A stretch of 64,000 nucleotides of DNA from an uncultured Bacteroidales bacterium (GTDB taxonomy: Bacteria; Bacteroidota; Bacteroidia; Bacteroidales; UBA932). Under the pieces are notes generated by a model, which was not told where the DNA came from, made no database searches, and saw only the letters and a list, made by a program, of their open reading frames with translations. Every line of letters begins with the position of its first letter. Position 1 is the first letter of the stretch. Made by a program: the position numbers and the translations under genes. This document shows positions 18,332 to 26,969 of the stretch, piece after piece. The stretch covers positions 43,370 to 107,369 of the forward strand of contig CALUTW010000008.1 in assembly GCA_944323805.1 (NCBI GenBank), in the 5' to 3' direction.

Positions 18332-18470
18332 GTTTACGGCAACCGGTTGCCGGACCACGTCCAAGGACAATTCTAACTCTATATAAGGACTGAGGTCCAC
18401 CTTATGAGGGTAACTTGAAAGGGCACTTTCTGCGTCATGCATGGAATCTCCCTTTTCGGGTTACCCTCAT
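18332..18470 (+). ncRNA. Candidate small RNA ending in hairpin element B
   Basis: From the predicted start after the orphan promoter to the end of the long hairpin is about 140 bases. It contains GGCAACCGGTTGCC (18337-18350), a short self-complementary sequence, and then element B. No open reading frame with a convincing start is present. The 3' end overlaps the miaA stop codon on the other strand. Inferred from promoter and structure only. Confidence 0.4.
18404..18470. repeat. Hairpin element B (related to element A at 2484)
   Basis: A 67-base element with a perfect 11-bp inverted repeat ATGAGGGTAAC / GTTACCCTCAT, extended inside by GAAAGGG / CCCTTTTC with a bulge. Aligned with element A it shares GxGGGTAAC, AAAGG, ACT, TGC and CAT in the loop side, and CGGGTTACCC at the 3' end. 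The right arm includes the last bases of miaA. Confidence 0.6.
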
Positions 18471-19513
18471 GGTATCCGGGTCCAATGGATATGCAGCCCT
18501 TTACGTTCCATTCCCCTGAACCAGGTCATCTGCCTCTTTGCAAACTGATGTATGGCAACCGCCAGGAGCTCCCTCATCCTGTCATATTCCAGTTCCCCGG
18601 TCAGATACAGGGTCACATATTTGTATTCGAGACCATAATATATAAGGTCTTCAGGGCTTATCCCGCGGTCGAGAAGCCCTTTTACCTCCTCTATCATGCC
18701 CTCGGAAAGCCTTGCGTCAAGCCGTCTGTCAATCCTTGCATTGCGCTCGTCCCTTGAGACAAGGGTACCTATATAGCAGGTATCCTTCGGAAGGAAATGC
18801 GTGGTGTCAACAGGATGGGACTGCCTGTAGATCTCTATTTCAAGTGCCCGGATAAGACGCTTTCTCGTATCATAGTCCGTAGAATTATGGAGCGGTTTCA
18901 ACGATGCAAGCATCGCTATGAGAGCGGATGTGTCCTCCTTTTCAAGACTTGCCCTCAACTCCGGGTCCGCTGGAACGTCCGGCAGGGCATATCCCCTGGT
19001 AACCGCCTCGATATACAGTCCGGAGCCGCCGCACAGCAAGGGGATGCAGTCCCTGTCCCGGATATCCTTGTAAACGGCCTCGAAATCATGCTGATACTGG
19101 AAGATATTGTATTTTTCGCCTGCCTCGGCGATATCCGTAAGATGCACCGGGACATCCCCGTATTCGGAAAGGTCCTTGCCGGTGCCTATGTCCATGCCCC
19201 TGTATACCTGCCTTGAATCCGCGGAAATGATTTCTACCCTTTTGCCGGCAAACCGCCTCCAGGCATTGTCCTCCGACATGTATCCTTCATCCGAAAGAAG
19301 CCGGTCCAGATACCTTGCCAGCCATACGGCATAACGGGTCTTGCCCGAAGCGGTAGGGCCGAGTATACATATGAGATCGGTCTCCCCTGACAGGTATTTC
19401 CCGAGCAGGTCTTCCGGCACAATGGTTTCGGGTTCCGGCATTTCAGCCATAGGAGGGACGCCGGGTCTCTGCAAGACTGTTCCGGCCCCAGTATGATTCT
19501 TGTCCTTACTCAT
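18467..19513 (-). CDS. miaA: tRNA dimethylallyltransferase
   Basis: A 348-residue enzyme that adds dimethylallyl to N6 of A37 in tRNAs reading UNN codons. The P-loop GPTASGKT is at 52-59, and ISADSRQVYRGMDIGTGK, the tRNA/substrate-binding block, is at 97-114. The P-loop is about 40 residues further from the N-terminus than usual, and about 20 extra residues separate it from the DSRQVYR block. A downstream start (for example at the Met of MAEMPE, residue 22) is possible. The gene is convergent with the candidate small RNA at 18332-18470. Confidence 0.93.
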   Translation of the reverse strand: MSKDKNHTGAGTVLQRPGVPPMAEMPEPETIVPEDLLGKYLSGETDLICILGPTASGKTRYAVWLARYLDRLLSDEGYMSEDNAWRRFAGKRVEIISADSRQVYRGMDIGTGKDLSEYGDVPVHLTDIAEAGEKYNIFQYQHDFEAVYKDIRDRDCIPLLCGGSGLYIEAVTRGYALPDVPADPELRASLEKEDTSALIAMLASLKPLHNSTDYDTRKRLIRALEIEIYRQSHPVDTTHFLPKDTCYIGTLVSRDERNARIDRRLDARLSEGMIEEVKGLLDRGISPEDLIYYGLEYKYVTLYLTGELEYDRMRELLAVAIHQFAKRQMTWFRGMERKGLHIHWTRIP

Positions 19514-19606
19514 CCGACAGAAAATAAAAAGGATTCAGCTGCCGCTGACCGGCGGCTCACAGCGGAATACAAAATTACTAAATTAATATTTATTCCGAAA
19601 AAGATG

Positions 19607-19614
19607 TAACTTTG
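19607..19614 (+). promoter_or_regulatory. smpB promoter -7 box
   Basis: TAACTTTG fits TAnnTTTG. Predicted start near 19621, giving a leader of about 70 bases. Confidence 0.6.
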
Positions 19615-19691
19615 CTTTCTTTCCGGGAACAGGGACGTCATTCCATGCGGATCAGGACCGGATGAATTTTCAGAACAGGGAGGACAGGGAT

Positions 19692-20147
19692 ATGCCTAAG
19701 GCAAAAAGCAATGTGGAAATAAAGAACAGACGGGCTTCATTCGACTATGAATTTCTGGAGACGTATACTGCCGGCATAGTGCTCAGCGGCACCGAAATAA
19801 AATCCATCCGCGCCGGCAAGGCCTCTCTCGTCGATGCATTCTGCTATTTCAACAACGGGGAGCTCTATGTGAAGAATATGCATGTGGCAGAATATCACTG
19901 GGGGACCTGGGGAAAGCACGACCCGCGGCGCGACCGCAAGCTCCTCCTGACAAGGAAAGAACTCGGCAAGCTCCAGAGGGCAGTAAAGGAGAAAGGCCTG
20001 ACGATAGTCGCAATCAAGCTCTACATAGCCCAGAACGGCTACGCCAAGCTGCTGATAGCCCTTGCCAGAGGCAAGAAGGAGTTCGACAAGCGCCAGTCTA
20101 TAAAAGAAAAAGACCTGCGCAGGGAAATGGACCGCGCAGGCTATTGA
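19692..20147 (+). CDS. smpB: SsrA-binding protein SmpB
   Basis: A 151-residue protein covering the full SmpB fold: [29 protein letters not shown], then the RNA-binding barrel and the basic C-terminal tail ([21 protein letters not shown]). It delivers tmRNA to stalled ribosomes for trans-translation. The start [11 protein letters not shown] is preferred because GGGAGGA lies at 19678-19684 just upstream; an ATG at 19662 would add 10 residues. tRNA-Ala follows on the opposite strand. Confidence 0.96.
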   Translation: MPKAKSNVEIKNRRASFDYEFLETYTAGIVLSGTEIKSIRAGKASLVDAFCYFNNGELYVKNMHVAEYHWGTWGKHDPRRDRKLLLTRKELGKLQRAVKEKGLTIVAIKLYIAQNGYAKLLIALARGKKEFDKRQSIKEKDLRREMDRAGY

Positions 20148-20152
20148 GATTG

Positions 20153-20226
<74 letters not shown>

Positions 20227-20236
20227 GTTGCGGCTG

Positions 20237-20244
20237 CAAATATA
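20237..20244 (-). promoter_or_regulatory. tRNA-Ala promoter -7 box
   Basis: TATATTTG on the minus strand, 10 bases before the tRNA 5' end. Confidence 0.65.
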
Positions 20245-20305
20245 GATAAAATATCCGATTATCCGCAGCTTTCGCTTCAAAATTGCCGTAAAAGGCCGCC
20301 ACCTG

Positions 20306-23300
20306 TCAGACAGCGGCCTCAGTCACAACTTCATCCAGCCTTGCCTCGATGGCATCAGCCTCCTCCGATGCACCTCCGAGCCTCATTATATCGGTCAGAT
20401 AATATATATACTGGCATCCGTCCTCGAAATCCGACCTTGCAAAGTCATAGAACTCGACATAGAACCTTATCGACGAGAACATTTCCCCGGCAAAACGTTC
20501 TGCCAGAGAAGTCGCCTTGTCGGCAGCACCGAGCCTGTAATAAAGGTCTACCATCTGCACAACGGCATATTCGTTTCCAGTCCTGAGATAAGAAAGGTCG
20601 AGAGGATAATGGCTCTCCGGGACACATTCCTGACATTTGTCAAGGATTTCCTCGGCTTTTTCCATCTCCCCTGCCTCATAAAGCTCCTCAGCCACGTTAT
20701 AGAAGAGGCGCCTCTGCGACATTACCCCGCAGAAAGTAGTCACATTCTGATAATCGGCAAAATAATCCGGGCGTTTCAATGCATCCCAGGTATATGTCTC
20801 CGTCATCTTGCGATAAAGGTCATCCGGATCGGAAAAGCCAATCGATGACAGGCTCATCCTGTTCTTTATAGGGACAAAGCGGAAGGAATAACCGTCATAC
20901 ATCAGATATTCCTTCATGCCGATATTGATGTCCCCGCCCATCTGGAGCAAATTGATCGGCCTGTCCCATTGGTAATTGGACAGAAGGTCAAGCATGAACA
21001 ACTCCGGTTTTGAAAGGAACTGCTTGTCCTCCGAGATAGTCAGGACAATCTCATCCGGAATCTGGTCGGCATATTTCTCGTCCAGTATGCCGTAGCGGAT
21101 GACATTCTCCTTGTTGACAGGGACTATCAGCTTCCTTGAAATCAGGTAGTCCACCTTGCTTCCGTCCGCAAGCATGAGCTTGACATCCGGATGCCTGAAC
21201 AGACGCATGACATCGGCAATAGGAAGCGCCTGGTCACGGGTATCATGAATGATTATATAGTCGTTTGTCCCGTAAAGATACTGTTCCGGGCCTATCTGCA
21301 GGTCGAGAGGGGAAGACTCGTTGCATGCATACTTCATCTGGTCGATATGCCAGTCTGTCCCGAGGAGAGAGGTATTGCAGATACGCACATCCGTACGCAC
21401 ATTCTCGACTTCCTGGGCATACCACAGCGGGAACGTATCATTATCCCCGTGTGTTACGAGAATCCCGTTGTGCCCCACGGAATTGAGATAGTTCCGTGCC
21501 AGCTCGACGGCAGTGTACCTGTGGCTCCTGTCATGGTCATCCCAGTTCTGCCGGGCCATCAGGGCAGGCACTCCCAGAAGCAGGAGCGATACCACTGAAG
21601 CCGCAGCCACATATACGCCTGGAGCGCATCTGCCTTTTGAGGCAAGCAGATCCTCTATCCACGAATATATTCCGGCCACAGCCAGGCCTATCCATATCGA
21701 GAATGCATAGAATGAGCCGGCATAGGCATAATCTCTCTCCCTTACCTGGAACGGAGGCTGGTTGAGATATATCACTATGGCTATTCCCGTCATGAAAAAC
21801 AGCAGGAATGTCACCCACGAGCCCCTCTTGTCCCTTGCGAACTGGAAGAAAATGCCTATGATGCCGAGAAGGAGAGGAAGCATGTAATAGTGGTTTTTCC
21901 CCTTGTTGTCCTTCAGGTATGCCGGAGCATTGCTCTGGTCGCCGAGGCGGGCCTTGTCGATAAAGCCTATCCCGCTCTCCCAGTTGCCGATAAAGATGTC
22001 TCCCGGTGTCGGGCTGTGTATCTCGTTCTGCCTTCCGGCAAAATTCCACATGAAATACCGCCAGTACATCCAGTTCATCTGATAGTCGAAGAAGAAACGC
22101 ATGTTGTCCCTGAAGGTCGGCTTATTGTGCTCGGCCCCCGGGACCGGCTTCCCTTTCCTTATATATGATTCGTAGAAGTCCACATACCGTTCATCCGTAC
22201 CGTTCCACATCCTCGGGAAAAGCATCTTGCCTTCACTGAGATAGTCCGGAGACCCAGGAGTCGCGGCATGAACATACCGGTCTCCGAGCGGAGCCCAGTA
22301 CTTGCCTTCCTTCCAGTCGTACGGGGCATCGAAATACTGCCCGTACAGCAGCGGGGACGAGCCGTACTGCTCGCGTGCAAGATATCTCACAAGAGTAAAC
22401 GGATTATCAGGCTGGTACTCGTTTGTAGGTGTCTTGGCCGCAGAGCGGATAACCACTATGCTGAATATTGAAAATCCGGCAACTATTACCGTAAAGCACA
22501 TGAGGACGGTATTCCAGAAAACCTTCTGCTTCCTGAGCGTCACAAAAAGTCCCCAGAAGCACAATGCAAACAGCAATACCATGAAGAATATCGCCCCTGA
22601 ATTGAACGGCAGGCCGAAAGAATTGACGAAAAGCAGGTCAAACCATGCCGCGAACTTAGGCAGATACGGGATGATGCCGAAAAGGATGACGGCAAGTATT
22701 ACGCATGACACAAGGAATATCCGGACATATTCCATGAATGAATAGTGACCGTCCTCCCGCTTCCTGTAATAGAAGAGGAAGACAAGTGCCGGAATCGTAA
22801 GGAGATTAAGCAGATGCACCCCTATGGAAAGACCTATGAGGAATGCTATCAGGACTATCCATCTGTTGGCATAGGGTCTGTCAGCCTGTTCGTACCATTT
22901 GGTCATCGCCCAGAACACCAGCGCAGTAAAGAGGGAAGACATCGCATAGACCTCCCCTTCGACGGCGGAAAACCAGAAAGTATCAGAAAAGCAATATGCC
23001 AGAGAGCCCACAATACCCGAGCCGTATATTGCAATGGCCCTTGATACGGTATATGTCCCGTCCCCGGAAGGCCTGACAAGCCGCTTGCAAAGGAAGACTA
23101 TGGTCAGATACAGGAACATGACTGTCAGAGCCGAACATATCGCGCTCATGGCATTCACGGCGACCGCAGCATGCATATTGTCCCCGAACATCGTAAAGAA
23201 CCTCGCAATCAGCTGGAACACAGGGTTTCCAGGAGGATGTCCGACCTCAAGCTTATATGAAGACGCGATGAATTCGCCGCAGTCCCAGAAAGAAGCGGTA

Positions 23301-23392
23301 GGCTCCATAGTCATCAGATACGTGACCGCAGAAACCGCAAGGACAAATACGGCGGATATCCTGCTCCACAAATTGAATCTTCTGTTATCCAT
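20306..23392 (-). CDS. DUF2723 membrane protein (protein O-mannosyltransferase-like)
   Basis: A 1028-residue protein. The N-terminal half has about 10-12 transmembrane segments with the DUF2723 signature EPTASFWDCGEFI followed by GHPPGNP, which resembles the acidic first-loop motif of PMT/GT-C glycosyltransferases. Further hydrophobic segments follow (YYMLPLLLGIIGIFFQFA), and the C-terminal part is soluble and helical with TPR-like character. Family members in Bacteroidetes are linked to protein O-glycosylation in the periplasm, but the exact reaction here is inference. The ATG at 23392 (MDNRRFNLWSRI) is chosen because 38 upstream residues are not family-like. Confidence 0.85.
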   Translation of the reverse strand: MDNRRFNLWSRISAVFVLAVSAVTYLMTMEPTASFWDCGEFIASSYKLEVGHPPGNPVFQLIARFFTMFGDNMHAAVAVNAMSAICSALTVMFLYLTIVFLCKRLVRPSGDGTYTVSRAIAIYGSGIVGSLAYCFSDTFWFSAVEGEVYAMSSLFTALVFWAMTKWYEQADRPYANRWIVLIAFLIGLSIGVHLLNLLTIPALVFLFYYRKREDGHYSFMEYVRIFLVSCVILAVILFGIIPYLPKFAAWFDLLFVNSFGLPFNSGAIFFMVLLFALCFWGLFVTLRKQKVFWNTVLMCFTVIVAGFSIFSIVVIRSAAKTPTNEYQPDNPFTLVRYLAREQYGSSPLLYGQYFDAPYDWKEGKYWAPLGDRYVHAATPGSPDYLSEGKMLFPRMWNGTDERYVDFYESYIRKGKPVPGAEHNKPTFRDNMRFFFDYQMNWMYWRYFMWNFAGRQNEIHSPTPGDIFIGNWESGIGFIDKARLGDQSNAPAYLKDNKGKNHYYMLPLLLGIIGIFFQFARDKRGSWVTFLLFFMTGIAIVIYLNQPPFQVRERDYAYAGSFYAFSIWIGLAVAGIYSWIEDLLASKGRCAPGVYVAAASVVSLLLLGVPALMARQNWDDHDRSHRYTAVELARNYLNSVGHNGILVTHGDNDTFPLWYAQEVENVRTDVRICNTSLLGTDWHIDQMKYACNESSPLDLQIGPEQYLYGTNDYIIIHDTRDQALPIADVMRLFRHPDVKLMLADGSKVDYLISRKLIVPVNKENVIRYGILDEKYADQIPDEIVLTISEDKQFLSKPELFMLDLLSNYQWDRPINLLQMGGDINIGMKEYLMYDGYSFRFVPIKNRMSLSSIGFSDPDDLYRKMTETYTWDALKRPDYFADYQNVTTFCGVMSQRRLFYNVAEELYEAGEMEKAEEILDKCQECVPESHYPLDLSYLRTGNEYAVVQMVDLYYRLGAADKATSLAERFAGEMFSSIRFYVEFYDFARSDFEDGCQYIYYLTDIMRLGGASEEADAIEARLDEVVTEAAV

Positions 23393-23541
23393 AATCCTTA
23401 ATCTCAACAAAGGGGCAAATATACGCAGAAGCCGAGCGCAATGCAAACTTGTTTGCAATTGCCGAGGCGCAACAGTATAAATGGCGCAATTGCGGCAAAT
23501 ATACATAAAAACCGCGTTCTCCCGACAAAATAATATGATTG

Positions 23542-23573
23542 TTTGCTCGGACAGGGAGTGATGACTATATTTG
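23542..23573 (+). promoter_or_regulatory. Promoter of the SUI1-DUF4271 transcript
   Basis: TTTG (23542-23545), a 20-base spacer and TATATTTG (23566-23573) match the Bacteroidetes promoter. Confidence 0.75.
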
Positions 23574-23609
23574 CAGGGTTATTAGTCCAGAAAAGCAGAT
23601 CAATTCATT

Positions 23610-23954
23610 ATGGCAGACAACGACTGGAAGAAAAGGCTCGGAGTGGTATATTCCACAAATCCGGATTTCGAATACCATGAAGATGCGGAAGGAGAGGTGG
23701 AGACACCTGCACCTTCCGCACAGAGGCTTATCGTATCCATCGACCGACGGAACAGAGGAGGCAAGCAGGTAACCCTCGTCACAGGCTTTACCGGGCGGGA
23801 CGAGGACCTTGCGGAACTCGGCAGGAAGCTAAGGGTCAAGTGCGGCACAGGGGGTTCGGCCAAGAACGGGGAGATAACAATCCAGGGAGATTTCCGCGAC
23901 AAGGTCACTGCCCTGCTCAAGGAAATGGGATATAATGCCAAACGGGGTAACTGA
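23610..23954 (+). CDS. SUI1/YciH-family translation factor homologue
   Basis: A 114-residue protein with the eIF1/SUI1 core: IDRRNRGGKQVTLVTGF, LAELGRKLRVKCGTGGSAKNGEITIQGD and a final helix DKVTALLKEMGY. Bacterial YciH proteins bind the 30S subunit and influence initiation fidelity; the role in Bacteroidetes is not established. The 45-residue N-terminus is acidic and probably flexible. The stop overlaps the start of the DUF4271 gene (TGATG). Confidence 0.9.
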   Translation: MADNDWKKRLGVVYSTNPDFEYHEDAEGEVETPAPSAQRLIVSIDRRNRGGKQVTLVTGFTGRDEDLAELGRKLRVKCGTGGSAKNGEITIQGDFRDKVTALLKEMGYNAKRGN

Positions 23955-24766
23955 TGAAAGACAGCACCTATGTCCTCGGCATCCACGGGCATGATGCCGA
24001 CAGCCTCCCGGAAGAAGAGACCGTTCTCCCGGAAGAAGAGACCGTTCTCCCGGCAGACAGTGCATTCCTGTCAGGGACCCTGCATCTGCCGCACGGCACG
24101 GATGAAGCTGCACAGGACCGGACGGCCGTACAGGACCACAACCTGGTTCAGGATACCATAATAGCCTTGATGGCCGTAATATTCATACTGTACATAAGGA
24201 ATGCAGTCAGCATACTGCCAATGATTGCAGGCTGCCTGCTCAGATGGAAAGAAAACCTCAACATCGAATATAACGTCAAGACAAGCCGCTCCAGAAACAT
24301 CCTGGCGCTGATACTGTTCCCCACGTTCTGCGTAATGCTCTCGCGGTATGGTGTCTGGAGGCTTCCGTTCATGGAAATGACATCTGAGGCGGTCCGCCTC
24401 ATCATCATCGCAGCAGCCCTCGGGCTTTTTGAGGCAGCAAGGATACTTATGGCCGCAATAATGAAACCGTCAAGGATGAACCACAAGCTATGGAAAGCCG
24501 GCAATGATTCTTTCTACACTTATTTTGCTGCGGCAGCCTTGACTGTCATCGCTGTCGCAGGCATAATGGGCATCGCTGATTGCAGCGGGGATACGATAAG
24601 GCAGACAATAATATACATCTGCATCTTCTTCTGGCTGGTCTTCATTGTCCGGAAGATACAGATTTTTAAAAACTCATGCTCTCTATTCTCTGCAATTTTG
24701 TATCTTTGCACCCTTGAAATTCTGCCGATGGCCCTACTGGTGCTCCCGGCAGTGTTGCAAAGATAA
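23954..24766 (+). CDS. DUF4271 membrane protein
   Basis: A 270-residue inner-membrane protein. Residues 1-65 are acidic and soluble, followed by about six transmembrane helices (TIIALMAVIFILYI, ALILFPTFCVMLSR, and others). The position directly before hemD is conserved in Bacteroidales, and the family is DUF4271 with no known function. The soluble part holds a perfect tandem repeat of seven residues (PEEETVL twice). The gene carries an internal promoter box for hemD at 24701-24708. Confidence 0.8.
   Translation: MKDSTYVLGIHGHDADSLPEEETVLPEEETVLPADSAFLSGTLHLPHGTDEAAQDRTAVQDHNLVQDTIIALMAVIFILYIRNAVSILPMIAGCLLRWKENLNIEYNVKTSRSRNILALILFPTFCVMLSRYGVWRLPFMEMTSEAVRLIIIAAALGLFEAARILMAAIMKPSRMNHKLWKAGNDSFYTYFAAAALTVIAVAGIMGIADCSGDTIRQTIIYICIFFWLVFIVRKIQIFKNSCSLFSAILYLCTLEILPMALLVLPAVLQR
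24007..24048 (+). repeat. 21-bp perfect tandem duplication inside the DUF4271 gene
   Basis: Two adjacent identical copies of a 21-base unit beginning CCCGGAAGAAGAGACC. The length is a multiple of three, so the frame is kept and seven residues are duplicated. This looks like recent slippage. Confidence 0.95.
24701..24708 (+). promoter_or_regulatory. Internal -7 box for hemD-rnpA-yidD
   Basis: TATCTTTG inside the last 65 bases of the DUF4271 gene, about 90 bases before the hemD start. Confidence 0.5.
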
Positions 24767-24797
24767 CACAAGCTTCGGCTATACTGTCTATAAAACG

Positions 24798-25538
24798 ATG
24801 ACTATTAAGAATATACTAATCTCTCAACAGCCACCGAAGGCTTTATCCCCGTATACTTCCATTGAAGAGAAATATGGAGTAAGATTCGAATTCGTGCCGT
24901 TCTTCAAGATAGAACCGCTTTCATCAAGGGAATTCAGGACACAGAAAATCAATATTCTTGACTATACAGCAATCGTTTTCTCTGCAAGGTCTACAATCGA
25001 CGCCTTCTTCAGGCTGTGCGAGGAGCTCCGCATCAAGATACCCGAGACGATGAAATATTTCTGCGTTTCCGAGGCTGTCGCAATGTACCTGCAGAAGCAT
25101 ATAGTCTACAGGAAGCGTAAGATATTCTTCGGAAACGGCTCGGCATCTTCGCTCCTGTCGCAGATAGGCAGCAAGCATAAGGGAGAGAAATTCCTTATAG
25201 CAATGTCGGACTCCGCCAACAATGACATCACAGGAATCTTCCAGGAAAACGGATACGACTACAGCAGTGCGGTATTCGTCAAATCCGTATCCCAGGATCT
25301 CAGGTCGCTCGACATGGACAGCTACGACATGATAGTGATGTATAATCCGGCCGATGTAAAGTCTCTTTTTGAAAATTTCCCGGGATACACCCAGGGCAAT
25401 ACCAGATTCGTGTCCTACGGCAAGTCCGTAATCAAGGCCATGACAGATGCAGGTCTTGAGATAGCCATCTCGGCTCCTACCGCTGAGGCCCCGTCAGTAG
25501 CCAAGGCTATTGAAATATATCTGGAAAACAGCAAGTGA
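24798..25538 (+). CDS. hemD: Uroporphyrinogen-III synthase family protein
   Basis: A 246-residue cytoplasmic protein of the HemD fold: two alternating alpha/beta halves with the typical IVFSARSTIDAFFR and GEKFLIAMSDSANNDI, and the C-terminal GLEIAISAPTAEAPSVAKAI. HemD closes hydroxymethylbilane into uroporphyrinogen III. Sequence conservation in this family is low, so the assignment rests on fold pattern and the DUF4271-hemD-rnpA order common in Bacteroidales. No other heme genes are nearby. The stop overlaps the rnpA start (TGATGG). Confidence 0.82.
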   Translation: MTIKNILISQQPPKALSPYTSIEEKYGVRFEFVPFFKIEPLSSREFRTQKINILDYTAIVFSARSTIDAFFRLCEELRIKIPETMKYFCVSEAVAMYLQKHIVYRKRKIFFGNGSASSLLSQIGSKHKGEKFLIAMSDSANNDITGIFQENGYDYSSAVFVKSVSQDLRSLDMDSYDMIVMYNPADVKSLFENFPGYTQGNTRFVSYGKSVIKAMTDAGLEIAISAPTAEAPSVAKAIEIYLENSK

Positions 25539-25912
25539 TGGAAAGCCGTCTCCGGAACACTTTCAGCAAGAAGGAACGTATCTGCGGGAAAAAGGATATA
25601 TCCAGACTTCTGTCAGAAGGGCGTTTCGGGAACTCAGGCTGCCTCAGATACTGCTTCATCAGGGACAACGGTGCCGGATGCGACAGAATCATGGTATCAG
25701 TACCCAAGAAGCTGTTCAAGAGGGCCATCAGGAGAAACCTCCTCAAACGGAGAATCAGGGAAAGCTACAGGCTCAATAAAAAGGACCTGGCAACCGGGAC
25801 CCCGGTAGACATAATGTTCGTATACGGCAGCCGGGAGATTTCCGGCTTCAATGAAATATGCTCTTCCGTCCGGCAGGCAATCAGCCAGATAAACAGGGCG
25901 GGGTCAAAATGA
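25538..25912 (+). CDS. rnpA: Ribonuclease P protein component
   Basis: A 124-residue basic protein with the RnpA signature [19 protein letters not shown] and an N-terminal [20 protein letters not shown]. It binds the catalytic RNase P RNA and helps 5' processing of tRNA precursors. It is translationally coupled to hemD upstream (start overlaps its stop) and to yidD downstream (ATGA). Confidence 0.95.
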   Translation: MESRLRNTFSKKERICGKKDISRLLSEGRFGNSGCLRYCFIRDNGAGCDRIMVSVPKKLFKRAIRRNLLKRRIRESYRLNKKDLATGTPVDIMFVYGSREISGFNEICSSVRQAISQINRAGSK

Positions 25913-26202
25913 AGCAAAGCCCTGGAGACATAATCAGGAAGGCCTTGTCACTGCCTTTCATCATCCTGATAAAATTCTATCAGCTGTGCATATCCCCGCT
26001 GAAGCCACCTTCATGCAGGTTTACCCCGACATGCTCAGCCTATGCACTGGAGGCATTCAGGAGACATGGGCCGGTAAAAGGCTTTTTCCTGACCGTCAGA
26101 AGACTATTGCGGTGCCACCCGTGGGGAGGAAGCGGATACGACCCTGTGCCCGGGAGGTGCACAATATTCGGCTCCCCTGTCAAAGACAGTCATTCAGAAT
26201 AA
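25909..26202 (+). CDS. yidD: Membrane protein insertion efficiency factor YidD
   Basis: A 97-residue protein with the YidD core [34 protein letters not shown] and [15 protein letters not shown]. It assists YidC-dependent insertion of inner-membrane proteins at the cytoplasmic face. The rnpA-yidD pairing is widely conserved. It overlaps rnpA by 4 bases. Confidence 0.95.
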   Translation: MKQSPGDIIRKALSLPFIILIKFYQLCISPLKPPSCRFTPTCSAYALEAFRRHGPVKGFFLTVRRLLRCHPWGGSGYDPVPGRCTIFGSPVKDSHSE

Positions 26203-26228
26203 AACATACAGAAATCTAATAGCTGGAA

Positions 26229-26969
26229 ATGGCAAGGAAGGAAAAGATACAGGCCATGTTCGACAACATAGCCCCTGACTATGACAGACTCAACCATATT
26301 CTTTCGCTGGATATCGACAGGAACTGGAGAAAAGCTGCCATAAAGGAAGCCGTAGCCCCGGAGGGAAGCCGGCTTGACATCCTTGATGTAGCATGCGGGA
26401 CAGGGGATTTTGCAATATCGGCGGCAAGACATGCAGCCTCCGGAAGCCTGGTTACAGGAATCGACCTTTCAGAAGGCATGCTCCGTATCGGAGAAAGGAA
26501 AATCACGGCCGCCGGACTGTCGGGAATCATTTCCCTGCAGCAGGGGGACTGCGAAGACCTTCCTTTTCCCGACTGTTCATTCGACAGGGTAACCGTCGCA
26601 TTCGGCGTCAGGAACTTCGAACATCTCGAAAAGGGACTCAGTGAAATGTACCGGATTCTGAAACCGGGCGGCAAGGCAATTATACTGGAGCTTTCCGTGC
26701 CTTCAAATCCCGTATTACGGACCCTGTACAAGCTCTACTTCCTGCATCTTCTGCCCGCTGTCGGAGGACTGGTGTCAGGAGACCGGGCGGCCTACATGTA
26801 TCTTCCTGCATCCGTGCTCAGGTTCCCCGGACCCGACCGTTTCATGGGGATTCTCTCGGAATGCGGATTCTCTGAAGTCTCGCACAGGGCATTTACAGCT
26901 GGAATATGCCGGATGTACACAGGTACACGACAAATCCGGCCCCGCCAAGAACCGCAAAAAGGAAAGTAG
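26229..26969 (+). CDS. ubiE: Demethylmenaquinone methyltransferase
   Basis: A 246-residue class I SAM methyltransferase of the UbiE/MenG family: MFDNIAPDYDRLNHILSLDID, the SAM loop LDVACGTGDFA, and the family-typical VTVAFGVRNFEHLEKGL. It performs the last methylation of menaquinone synthesis. The final 77 bases overlap the end of menA on the other strand, so both menaquinone genes share their 3' ends. The last ~15 residues (RQIRPRQEPQKGK) look like a non-conserved tail created by this overlap. Confidence 0.93.
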   Translation: MARKEKIQAMFDNIAPDYDRLNHILSLDIDRNWRKAAIKEAVAPEGSRLDILDVACGTGDFAISAARHAASGSLVTGIDLSEGMLRIGERKITAAGLSGIISLQQGDCEDLPFPDCSFDRVTVAFGVRNFEHLEKGLSEMYRILKPGGKAIILELSVPSNPVLRTLYKLYFLHLLPAVGGLVSGDRAAYMYLPASVLRFPGPDRFMGILSECGFSEVSHRAFTAGICRMYTGTRQIRPRQEPQKGK

